Shown here: piece by piece, positions 8,510 to 14,954 of the stretch
Numbering within the stretch: the stretch's first letter is position 1
How the letters are laid out: every line of letters starts with the position of its first letter
Assembly (NCBI GenBank): GCA_014650415.1
Contig: BMUX01000008.1
Location: forward strand, 250,784-314,783
From: Streptomyces spiroverticillatus
Lineage (GTDB): Bacteria; Actinomycetota; Actinomycetes; Streptomycetales; Streptomycetaceae
Length of the DNA: 64,000 nucleotides
Direction: 5' to 3'
Made by a program: the position numbers and the translations under genes
Notes under the pieces: generated by a model
What the model was told of the DNA's origin: nothing
Databases searched by the model: none
What the model saw: only the letters and a program-made list of their open reading frames with translations

Positions 8510-9319
8510 ATGCCTGACGACCGCCGAAGCGCACCCCGTGAGCAGGACCGGACCGACCACCACGGCACACCCCTCAAGCACCAGACCGACATCGCGCGCG
8601 CCGCCGCGCTGATCGCGGACCCCTCGCGGGCGCTGATGCTCAAGTGCCTGGCCGACGGCCGCCCCGTGCCCGCCGGGGCGCTCGCCGCGGAGGCGGGGGT
8701 CAGCGCGGCGACCGCGAGCGTCCACCTCGCCAAGCTGGTCGAGGGTGGCTTCGTGACGGCCACCCGGCAGGGCCGCCACCGCTACTACCGCCTCGCGGGC
8801 CCGGACGTCGGCACCGCCCTGGAGGCGCTGGCGGTGATCGCCCCGCCGCTGCCCGTCACCTCGCTGAAGCAGTCCAACCGCACCAACGCCCTGTACCGCT
8901 CGCGCACTTGCTACGACCACCTGGCCGGCCGCCTCGGCGTCGCCCTGATGCACACCCTCATCGAGCGCGGCGCCCTGACCGGCCACGACGGCATCCACCG
9001 CCCGTCCGACGCGGTGCTCGACCGCCCCGCTTCGTACGGCCGCGACCTCCGCTACGCCCTCACCCCCCAAGGGGGCGCGATCCTGGGCGAGTTGGGCGTC
9101 GACACCGCCCAACTCCCGCCCCGCCGCCCGGCCGTCCGCTACTGCGTGGACTGGAGCGAGCGCCAGCACCACCTGGCCGGCGCCCTCGGAGCGGCCCTGA
9201 CCGCACGCCTGTTCACCCTGGACTGGATCCGCCGGGGCGCGGTCCCCCGGGTCGTCCACCTGACGGACCGGGGCGCGCGGGGGTTGGAGCGTGCGCTGGG
9301 GCTGGAGCTTGTCCCGTAG
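8510..9319 (+). CDS. ArsR-type winged-helix regulator
   Basis: A 269-residue regulator. The N-terminal winged helix (about residues 28-105) contains AALIADPSRALMLKCLADGR, recognition-helix-like GVSAATASVHLAKLVEGGFV and wing RQGRHRYYRLAG, typical of ArsR proteins. The C-terminal half (about 115-269) is longer than in minimal ArsR sensors and carries His/Cys residues (RTCYDHLAGRLGVALMHTLIERG and RYCVDWSERQHHLAG), which resemble the extended ArsR relatives that sense organic ligands more than metal sensors. The ATG at 8510 follows TACGCT plus six bases, so the transcript is probably leaderless. It is divergent from the MFS-PhzF unit and very likely controls it through the 8465-8490 repeat. Confidence 0.85.
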   Translation: MPDDRRSAPREQDRTDHHGTPLKHQTDIARAAALIADPSRALMLKCLADGRPVPAGALAAEAGVSAATASVHLAKLVEGGFVTATRQGRHRYYRLAGPDVGTALEALAVIAPPLPVTSLKQSNRTNALYRSRTCYDHLAGRLGVALMHTLIERGALTGHDGIHRPSDAVLDRPASYGRDLRYALTPQGGAILGELGVDTAQLPPRRPAVRYCVDWSERQHHLAGALGAALTARLFTLDWIRRGAVPRVVHLTDRGARGLERALGLELVP

Positions 9320-9329
9320 CCGCAGAGAC

Positions 9330-9388
9330 TTCTGTATCGATCGCTAAGTAAATCTGCTACGGTCATATCCGTAGTGACCGATACAGAA
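9330..9388 (+). promoter_or_regulatory. Promoter with nested inverted repeats before hydrolase gene
   Basis: TTCTGTATCG (9330-9339) and CGATACAGAA (9379-9388) form a perfect 10-bp inverted repeat separated by 39 bases. A second pair, GGTCA (9361-9365) and TGACC (9375-9379), lies inside it. TACGGT at 9358-9363 is a good -10 hexamer. The arrangement suggests a repressor binding two half-sites around the promoter of the alpha/beta hydrolase. No matching TetR gene is adjacent. Confidence 0.5.
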
Positions 9389-9405
9389 ATCCCGGGGGGA
9401 TTCCC

Positions 9406-10203
9406 ATGCCTGAACTCACGCTGCCCGCACCCACCTTCGCCCGCACCGTTCGCGGCCGTACGGGACCGGGGCTGCTGCTCGCCCACGGGGCGGGGGGCGG
9501 CATCGAGGCCAACTACGGGCCGATCCTCGACGCACTCGCCGACGCACACCGGGTGGTCGGCATCGACTACCCCGGCACCGGCGGCACGCCCCGCTCGGCG
9601 GAGCCCCTGCGCCTGGACGACCTCGCCGACCAGCTCGTGTCCGCCGCCGACGCGGAGGGGCTCGACACCTTCACCGCCGTCGGCTACTCCCTCGGCACCG
9701 CCGTGGCGGTCCGGGCCGCCGCCCGCCACCCCGAGCGGATCACCGGGCTCGTGCTGACCGCCCCGCTCGCCCGGCCCACCGCACGGCTGCGGCTGCACGC
9801 CGAGCACTGGCGGGACCTGTACGCCGCCGGTGCGCACGCGGAACTGGCGCGGTTCCTGGTGTCGTTGGCGTTGGGGGCCACGGTGCTGGAGGCGCTTCCC
9901 GGGGAGGAGGTCGAGGCGGTGGTGCGGGGCACGGCCGAGACCCTGCCGCCCGGCTCGGCCGAACACGCGGATCTCGCCACGCGTGTCGACGTACGGGAGG
10001 ACCTCGCCCGTATCACCGTGCCGACCCTCGTGATCTCCACGCTGGAGGACCTCCTGGTCAGCCCGGACCTGCACCGCGAGGTGGCGGAGGGAATCCCCGG
10101 GGCCGAACGCGTCGACCTCGCGACCGGCCACCTTCCGTTCGCGGAGGACCGGGAGGGGTGGCTGGGCCGCATCACTGAGTTCCTGGAGCGGCACGGGCTC
10201 TGA
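9406..10203 (+). CDS. Alpha/beta hydrolase
   Basis: A 265-residue soluble alpha/beta hydrolase. Visible elements are the oxyanion-hole strand LLLAHGAGGG (about residues 23-32), the nucleophile elbow VGYSLGTAVAV (Ser at about 96), an acidic residue in ISTLEDLLVSPD and a C-terminal histidine in ATGHLPFAED, completing the Ser-Asp/Glu-His triad. The substrate is unknown. The start has a GGGGGGA-type ribosome site. The upstream region carries nested inverted repeats, so expression is probably repressor-controlled. It is not evidently linked to its neighbours, an ArsR regulator upstream and small cysteine-rich proteins downstream. Confidence 0.82.
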   Translation: MPELTLPAPTFARTVRGRTGPGLLLAHGAGGGIEANYGPILDALADAHRVVGIDYPGTGGTPRSAEPLRLDDLADQLVSAADAEGLDTFTAVGYSLGTAVAVRAAARHPERITGLVLTAPLARPTARLRLHAEHWRDLYAAGAHAELARFLVSLALGATVLEALPGEEVEAVVRGTAETLPPGSAEHADLATRVDVREDLARITVPTLVISTLEDLLVSPDLHREVAEGIPGAERVDLATGHLPFAEDREGWLGRITEFLERHGL

Positions 10204-10261
10204 CCGGGGTGCGGCGGTCGGCACACTCCTGACCTGGGGGTACGCCTCGTATGCTCGACGT

Positions 10262-10552
10262 GTGAGCAGCACGAGCGACGTTCCCCCGCCACCCGGCCCC
10301 GATGAGGAGACCCTCTGCCGGGTCTGCGGCCTCGACGACGGCAGTCTCAGGTGGGAGGGCGGCTGGCCGACGCACGACATCTGCGACTGCTGCGGCCATG
10401 AGACGGACATCTCCGACGTGAGCGTGGAGCACCTGCGGCACTGGCGCGGCTACTGGGCGGGCCAGGGCGCCCGGTGGTCCTCGCCCGGGCGGCGGCCCGC
10501 CGGCTGGAACATCTTCGAGCAGCTCGCGGCGATTCCCGAGGAGTGGCGGTGA
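10262..10552 (+). CDS. Cysteine-rich CPCC-type small protein (first of two)
   Basis: A 96-residue protein with a likely zinc-ribbon built from CRVCG (about residues 19-23) and CDCCGHE (about 40-46), followed by R-x-W-x-G-x-W and a C-terminal block PGRRPAGWNIFEQLAAIP. The spacing and the tail match a family often annotated as cysteine-rich CPCC proteins; some relatives occur beside toxin genes as possible immunity proteins, but none is visible here. The GTG start at 10262 is preceded by TATGCT (10250-10255) and six bases, a leaderless pattern. Its TGA overlaps the GTG of a paralogue (GTGA at 10549-10552). Confidence 0.65.
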   Translation: MSSTSDVPPPPGPDEETLCRVCGLDDGSLRWEGGWPTHDICDCCGHETDISDVSVEHLRHWRGYWAGQGARWSSPGRRPAGWNIFEQLAAIPEEWR

Positions 10553-10800
10553 ACTCTGTGAACTCGATGAACGAGGGGAGCGCGTGCCGGGTCTGTGGAT
10601 TCGAGGAGCAGCGTGATGCGGAGGGCTCGCGATGCCCCTGCTGCCGCCACGAGCCCGGCGCGGGCGACGACGTGCTGGGGGTTCGGGAGGTGCGGGGCGC
10701 CTGGATGGGGCGGGGTGCGGTGTGGCACGACCCGGGGCGGACGCCGCAGGGCTGGGACCTCTTCGCGCAGCTCGCCCGGATCCCCCCGCGCTGGCGCTGA
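10549..10800 (+). CDS. Cysteine-rich CPCC-type small protein (tandem paralogue)
   Basis: An 83-residue paralogue of the preceding protein. It shares CRVCG, CPCCRHE, the R-x-W-x-G-x-W spacing and PGRTPQGWDLFAQLARIPP, so the pair arose by tandem duplication. It probably binds zinc through the four cysteines; function is unknown. The GTG at 10549 overlaps the upstream stop by four bases, giving translational coupling; in-frame GTG (10558) and ATG (10567) codons just downstream are alternatives. The VOC gene follows after 64 bases with its own promoter-like hexamer. Confidence 0.62.
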   Translation: MNSVNSMNEGSACRVCGFEEQRDAEGSRCPCCRHEPGAGDDVLGVREVRGAWMGRGAVWHDPGRTPQGWDLFAQLARIPPRWR

Positions 10801-10864
10801 CCGCCGTCGCACGCTTCCCCGGAAGTGCCCGACCGGCCGGACCCCGCTCGGTAGCATCCGACGC

Positions 10865-11302
10865 ATGGCCATCAAACTTGAGAACGTCGGCATCGCCGTC
10901 CGCGACCTCGAAGCAACGATCTCCTTCTTCACCGACCTCGGCCTCACCGTCCTGGGCCGGGACACGGTCAGCGGCGAGTGGACCGACACCGCCGTCGGCC
11001 TGGACGGCAACCACGCCAAGATCGCGATGCTCCAGACGCCGGACGGGCAGGGCCGCCTGGAACTCTTCGAGTACATCCACCCCGAGGCCATCGAGACGGA
11101 GCCCACGCTTCCCAACGAGATCGGGATGCACCGGGTCGCCTTCTCCGTCGACGACCTCGACCGGGCTCTGGAGACCGCTGCGAAGCACGGCTACCGTCCG
11201 CTGCGCGGGGTGGCGACGTACGAGGACGTCTACAAGCTCACTTATCTGCGGGGGCCCAGCGGGATCCTGGTGATGCTCGCGGAGGAGCTGAAGAAGGGGT
11301 GA
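10865..11302 (+). CDS. VOC-family (glyoxalase-fold) protein
   Basis: A 145-residue vicinal-oxygen-chelate protein with two beta-alpha-beta-beta-beta units. The first runs IKLENVGIAVRDLEATISFF through LELFEY and the second MHRVAFSVDDLDRALETAAKHG through GILVMLAEEL. Possible metal ligands are His/Glu positions in each half (for example ELFEY and the histidine in GMHRVAF). It resembles the broad methylmalonyl-CoA-epimerase/glyoxalase/antibiotic-binding class, and the substrate cannot be told. TAGCAT at 10852-10857 followed by seven bases and ATG indicates a leaderless transcript. Confidence 0.8.
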   Translation: MAIKLENVGIAVRDLEATISFFTDLGLTVLGRDTVSGEWTDTAVGLDGNHAKIAMLQTPDGQGRLELFEYIHPEAIETEPTLPNEIGMHRVAFSVDDLDRALETAAKHGYRPLRGVATYEDVYKLTYLRGPSGILVMLAEELKKG

Positions 11303-11857
11303 CGGGGTGCCCGTTCGGGGCGGGCGAAGGGGGTGGTGGCCTTCGGGGCCGTCTCCCTGGTGCGGGCGGACCGGGCGGTGCGGGGGGTGGGCCGTCGGCA
11401 CCCGGTGCCGGGCGGATTTCGCCTCATCCCCGCCCCTTCACCGCTGTGTTCGATTTGCGGCCGGCGCCGCGTGGCCGCTCACCGGGCCGTTGCCCGGTGA
11501 GCCCCGTGCTGGGGGCGGGCCTTGTTCGTGTCGCACCCGGTGTCGGGGTGTTCTCGCCCCAGCCCCGCCCCTTCACCTAAACCCGCGGGGCAATGGGACC
11601 GGTTCCGTGCGGGTGGGTGGGTGGCTGGTCGCGCAGTTCCCCGCGCCCCTGGATGCCTGCCCTTCGGGCGGCATCAATTCAGCCTGTCGAGGGGGGCAAG
11701 GGGCAAGGGGCGTAGCCCCATCGGGAACAGCAACCCACCAACAGCCCCGCAGGGTTTAGGTGAAGGGGCGGGGCTGGGGCGTAAATGCCCCCGGCGGGAC
11801 GCCGCCGCGCTCATCGACCCCGGCCGACGCGCGGGCCCACCGCACCGGGCCGGACAG
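11303..11857. other. Repeat-rich intergenic island between convergent genes
   Basis: This 555-base stretch has no supported gene. It lies between the rightward VOC gene and the leftward methyltransferase gene. It contains a perfect 30-bp inverted repeat (11555-11584 with 11752-11781), a third partial copy of the same core (CCCCGCCCCTTCACC near 11428-11442), the GCGCAGTTCCCCGCGCCCCT stretch near 11630 that I recall as a frequent dispersed intergenic element in Streptomyces genomes, and the small hairpin GCCCTTCGGGC near 11660. Transcription termination from both sides is the likely use. Confidence 0.7.
11555..11781. repeat. Perfect 30-bp inverted repeat with 167-base interior
   Basis: The 30 bases at 11555-11584 are the exact reverse complement of those at 11752-11781. 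After one unpaired base, a further seven bases (GCGGGGC against GCCCCGC) also pair on the inner side. No open frame with coding bias lies inside. The structure resembles a miniature mobile or palindromic dispersed element, or a very long terminator for the two convergent genes. It has no target-site duplication that I can recognise. Confidence 0.75.
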
Positions 11858-12463
11858 TCATCGTGACGCCGGACGCCTTGTGCCGATGATCGTCGACAGG
11901 TCCGGAGCCAGCCGTACCTCCGTGCTGAGCAGTGCCGGGTGCTCCAGCCAGGCCAGCCGTGCGGTGTCCCGTACGCCGTCGATCAGCGGGGGCCACTGCG
12001 TCAGGGGTGTGAAGTCGTCGACGACGACCGTGCCCGTCGGGCGCAGCAGGCGTTCCGGGTCGGCCGGGGGTGTCTTCTTGCCGTTGCCGCCGCCGTCGGT
12101 CACGAGCAGGTCGAACGGGCCGCGTTCGTAGATGCGGGTCCAGTCGCCGCAGAGGATTTCCACGTCGGGGACGTCCGAGAAGAGTTTGGCCGCCTCCTCG
12201 GCGCGCTGCTCGTCCCGTTCGACGCTGACGACCCGTACGCCGGGCCGGCGTGCCGCGATCATCCAGGCGAGGCCGACGCCGCAGCCGGTTCCGGTTTCGC
12301 CGATGCTCTCCGTGGCGCCTGCGGCCAACGCGTGCAGGAGACGGCCCTGTTCGATGCGGCACGAGGACGGAAAGCCCAGCCGCTGGGCGATTTCGAGTGC
12401 CGCCACCACAAGTTCGGGCAGACCGGTCGCGCCCGCGTAGGAGTCCGTTCCGGATATCGACAT
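11858..12463 (-). CDS. Class I SAM-dependent O-methyltransferase-like protein
   Basis: A 201-residue Rossmann-fold methyltransferase. Motif I is SIGETGTGCGVGLAWM (about residues 53-68), the acidic ribose-binding end of strand 2 is VVSVERDEQ, and strand 4 is FDLLVTDGGG followed by LLRPTGTVVVDDFTP. The layout is that of small O-methyltransferases of the YrrM/CCoAOMT type, but the substrate is unknown. The ATG at 12463 was chosen because GGGAGAAG precedes it directly. A longer frame from 12589 would run through the palindromic operator of the divergent ArsR gene. Sharing that control region suggests coregulation with the ArsR-MFS pair. Confidence 0.75.
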   Translation of the reverse strand: MSISGTDSYAGATGLPELVVAALEIAQRLGFPSSCRIEQGRLLHALAAGATESIGETGTGCGVGLAWMIAARRPGVRVVSVERDEQRAEEAAKLFSDVPDVEILCGDWTRIYERGPFDLLVTDGGGNGKKTPPADPERLLRPTGTVVVDDFTPLTQWPPLIDGVRDTARLAWLEHPALLSTEVRLAPDLSTIIGTRRPASR

Positions 12464-12534
12464 GCTTCTCCCGTCGTCGTACGTCCACGAGTGCTCAGCC
12501 CGCACCAGGGCCCAAGTCGCTTGTGGCGCAGCAT

Positions 12535-12603
12535 ACTTCTTCGCCAAGACTTGTTCGCGAAGAAGTCTTCGCGAAGGAGTCTTTGTCAACTACCTTGTCG
12601 CGC
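12535..12603 (+). promoter_or_regulatory. Operator repeats and leaderless promoter of ArsR-MFS operon
   Basis: ACTTCTTCGC (12535-12544) and GCGAAGAAGT (12557-12566) make a perfect 10-bp inverted repeat. Overlapping it, TTCGCGAAGAAGTC (12554-12567) is repeated in tandem as TTCGCGAAGGAGTC (12568-12581). CTTCGCGAAG (12567-12576) is itself a palindrome. TACCTT at 12591-12596 then seven bases and ATG form the leaderless start. The repeats probably bind the ArsR protein encoded directly downstream. Confidence 0.7.
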
Positions 12604-13251
12604 ATGGCAGATGGAGAGCAGGGCATACCGTCGACCGGTGTTGGCGAGGACGATTCGGTCGTCCTGGACGCCAAGGGGCTGCGCGCCCTCGCGCACCCCG
12701 TACGCGTCCAGTTGGTCGGGCTGCTGCGCAAGCACGGCCCCTCGACGGCCACCCGCCTCGCCGAGCGGCTGGGGGTGAACTCCGGCACCGCCAGCTACCA
12801 CCTCCGCCAGCTCGGCGCGGCCGGATTCGTCGAGGAGGACACCGAACGCGGCAACGCCCGCGAGCGGTGGTGGCGTTCGGTGCACCGTACGACCTGGTTC
12901 AACGATCCTGAACTGGACGAGCAGGAGCCCGAGGCCGCCCTCGCCTACTGGCAGTCAGTCGCCGCCGTCTACGGTCTGCGCACGCAGCAGAGCCTGAACG
13001 AGGTCCAGACGATGCCCCGAGCCTGGCGCGACGCCTGGGACATGAGTGACTGGTCACTGCGTCTCACTCCCGAGGAAGCCACGTCCCTGTACGGGGAGTT
13101 GGCCGCCGTTGTCGCACGCTACCGCCGGGACTCGCCGGAGACGGCCGCCAGTGCCCCCGAGGGAGCCGAACGGGTCGGGCTGATCACGCAGATCCTGCCC
13201 GAACTTGATGTACCCGCCTCCGATTCGCGTGAAGGCGGTCCGCAGCGATGA
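12604..13251 (+). CDS. ArsR-type winged-helix regulator of adjacent MFS gene
   Basis: A 215-residue helix-turn-helix regulator. The winged helix spans about residues 20-95, with LDAKGLRALAHPVRVQLVGLL, the recognition helix in LGVNSGTASYHLRQLGAAGFV and a charged wing (EDTERGNARERWWRSV). The remaining residues (about 100-215) form a helical ligand or dimer domain. ArsR/HTH_20 proteins paired with MFS exporters usually repress the exporter until the exported compound binds. The start is leaderless (TACCTT, seven bases, ATG). The stop overlaps the MFS start by four bases (ATGA at 13248-13251), so both are cotranslated, and the repeats upstream fit autoregulation. Confidence 0.87.
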   Translation: MADGEQGIPSTGVGEDDSVVLDAKGLRALAHPVRVQLVGLLRKHGPSTATRLAERLGVNSGTASYHLRQLGAAGFVEEDTERGNARERWWRSVHRTTWFNDPELDEQEPEAALAYWQSVAAVYGLRTQQSLNEVQTMPRAWRDAWDMSDWSLRLTPEEATSLYGELAAVVARYRRDSPETAASAPEGAERVGLITQILPELDVPASDSREGGPQR

Positions 13252-14675
13252 ACGGCGACGACACCTCGAAGAGCGGCGGCACCATCCCCGCCAAGCGTTC
13301 CTTACGGCCCCTGGCCGGCGTCCTCGCGGCCATGGTCGTGTCGCTCACCGGCACCCGGATCTCCGCCGTGGCCCTGCCCTGGTTCGTTCTTGTCACCACC
13401 GGCAGCCCGACCCTGACCGGCCTGGTCGCCTTCTGCGAAATGGCACCGTACGTCGCGGTCAAGGCGCTCAGCGGGCCCGTGATCGACCGGGTCGGGCCCC
13501 GGGCCATCTCCTGGACCACCGACCTGGCCAGCGCGGTGGCCGTCGCCGCGGTTCCGCTGCTGCACGCACTGGACCTGCTGTCCTTCCCCCTCCTGCTGGT
13601 ACTGGTCGCCGTGGTCGGCGCCGCTCGCGGCCCCGGCGATCTCGCGAAGGAGGTGATGGTCCCGGAGGCAGCCGAGCTCAGCCGTGTACCGCTGGAGCGG
13701 GCCACCGGACTGTCCGGCGTGATCGAGCGGCTCGCCAGCACCGTGGGCGTGGCCGTCGGCGGGGCCCTGGTGGCGCTGCTCGGCCCGTTGAACGGGCTCG
13801 CCGTGAACGCGGTCTGCTTCGCCCTCGGCTCGGTGATCATCGGGCTCGCGCTGCCCCGGGGCGCCGGGCGCCCGGCCGAGAGCCCGACCCTGCCCCCCGG
13901 GGAGGCCGAGCCCGGCTACTGGCGGCGGTTCGGCGAGGGCTTCGCCTTCCTGCGCCGCGAGCCGCTGCTCCTCACCGTGATCGTCATGCTCGCGATCACC
14001 AACCTGCTGGACGCGGGCTTCAGTTCGGTGCTCCTGCCCGTCTGGGCCAGGGAGTCCGGCCACGGGCCGAGCGCGATCGGGCTGGCGGGCAGCGTGATGG
14101 GGGCCGGTGCGATCGCCGGGAGCCTGATCGCCGCGATGTTCGCACACCGGCTGCGGCGGCGGCTGGTGGTGATCGGCGGATTCCTGCTGGTCGGGGCGCC
14201 GAGGTTCCTGATTCTTGCCTTCGACGTCCCGCTGTGGGCGGTGCTGGCAGTGTTCGCGGTCGGCGGGTTCGGCTCGGGGTTCGTCAATCCGGTGCTGGGA
14301 GCCGTCCTCGTCGAGCGGGTGCCGCGCGGGATGCTGGGCCGGGTCAACGCGCTCGGCGACTCGTTGGCCTGGGCCGGTATCCCGCTGGGCGGACTGCTCG
14401 TCGGGGCGGCGGTGACCGGAGTGGGACTGATGCCCGTCCTGATCGCCTGCGCGGTCGCGTACTTCCTCACCACCAACCTGGCCGGACTGCGGCCCGAATG
14501 GCGCGAGATGGACCGTATGCGCAAGGCCCCGCCTTCCGAAGACGGAGCCCGCACCGCGACGACCCGGCCCTCCGAGGGGGCGGACGACCGCCCGGCGGCT
14601 GCCGTGCGCGGCCTCGACGAACCGGCCGACCAGGCCCGGACCGCTGCCGGGCACCCCCAGGCGGACCGCCCGTGA
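13248..14675 (+). CDS. MFS exporter (DHA3/macrolide-efflux type) with TTA codon
   Basis: A 475-residue transporter with about 12 hydrophobic segments. The first-loop element SGPVIDRVGPRAISWTTDL corresponds to the MFS motif-A region, and the second half contains a repeated GSVMGAGAIAGSLIAAMFAHRLRRR element, as in DHA3 drug exporters. It probably exports an antibiotic or signal that the cotranscribed ArsR protein senses. Leucine 19 is encoded by TTA (13302-13304), the rare codon read by the bldA tRNA in Streptomyces, so translation may be limited to late growth. The C-terminal tail from about 430 is hydrophilic, Pro/Ala-rich and ends in a short duplicated sequence that continues past the stop. 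Confidence 0.87.
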   Translation: MNGDDTSKSGGTIPAKRSLRPLAGVLAAMVVSLTGTRISAVALPWFVLVTTGSPTLTGLVAFCEMAPYVAVKALSGPVIDRVGPRAISWTTDLASAVAVAAVPLLHALDLLSFPLLLVLVAVVGAARGPGDLAKEVMVPEAAELSRVPLERATGLSGVIERLASTVGVAVGGALVALLGPLNGLAVNAVCFALGSVIIGLALPRGAGRPAESPTLPPGEAEPGYWRRFGEGFAFLRREPLLLTVIVMLAITNLLDAGFSSVLLPVWARESGHGPSAIGLAGSVMGAGAIAGSLIAAMFAHRLRRRLVVIGGFLLVGAPRFLILAFDVPLWAVLAVFAVGGFGSGFVNPVLGAVLVERVPRGMLGRVNALGDSLAWAGIPLGGLLVGAAVTGVGLMPVLIACAVAYFLTTNLAGLRPEWREMDRMRKAPPSEDGARTATTRPSEGADDRPAAAVRGLDEPADQARTAAGHPQADRP

Positions 14676-14750
14676 GCCGTACACCCCCAGGCAGACCGCC
14701 GGTCATGGCCGGCCGGGAGCGGGCGAAGCGCACCGACTCCCACGGGACGA

Positions 14751-14837
14751 CGTAGCGCGTGACCGGCAGAAAGCCGCGGCGTAGCGCGTGACCCGGAGAA
14801 AGCCGCGGCGTAGCGCGTGACCCGGAGAAAGCTGCGG
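14751..14837. repeat. Three tandem 29-bp repeats
   Basis: A 29-bp unit beginning CGTAGCGCGTGACC is present three times in exact succession (14751-14779, 14780-14808, 14809-14837). Copies 2 and 3 differ by one base; copy 1 has two changes. They lie between the convergent MFS and IMP dehydrogenase genes. A related shorter direct repeat (CACCCCCAGGCRGACCGCC at 14652-14670 and 14682-14700) lies just upstream across the MFS stop codon. No CRISPR-like spacers are present because the units abut. Confidence 0.85.
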
Positions 14838-14954
14838 AGAAAGCGGACCGCGGCCTTCTCCCGGTCCAACGTGGCTGCCACCAGCAGCTGTTGGCGGCAG
14901 CCTGCACCACGATCGCCACGGCGGCCGGAAGCCCGGCGATCCCTGACCGGAGAC

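Noticed and set aside
11307..11759. Open frames inside the repeat island
   Set aside because: Several overlapping frames cover the inverted repeats on both strands with no coding bias or start signals; they reflect high GC.
12464..12589. Upstream extension of the 11858-12463 methyltransferase
   Set aside because: The extension would run through the palindromic operator of the divergent ArsR gene, and a GGGAGAAG ribosome site lies directly before the ATG at 12463.
14751..14837. Possible CRISPR array at the 29-bp repeats
   Set aside because: The copies abut without spacers and no cas genes are present.
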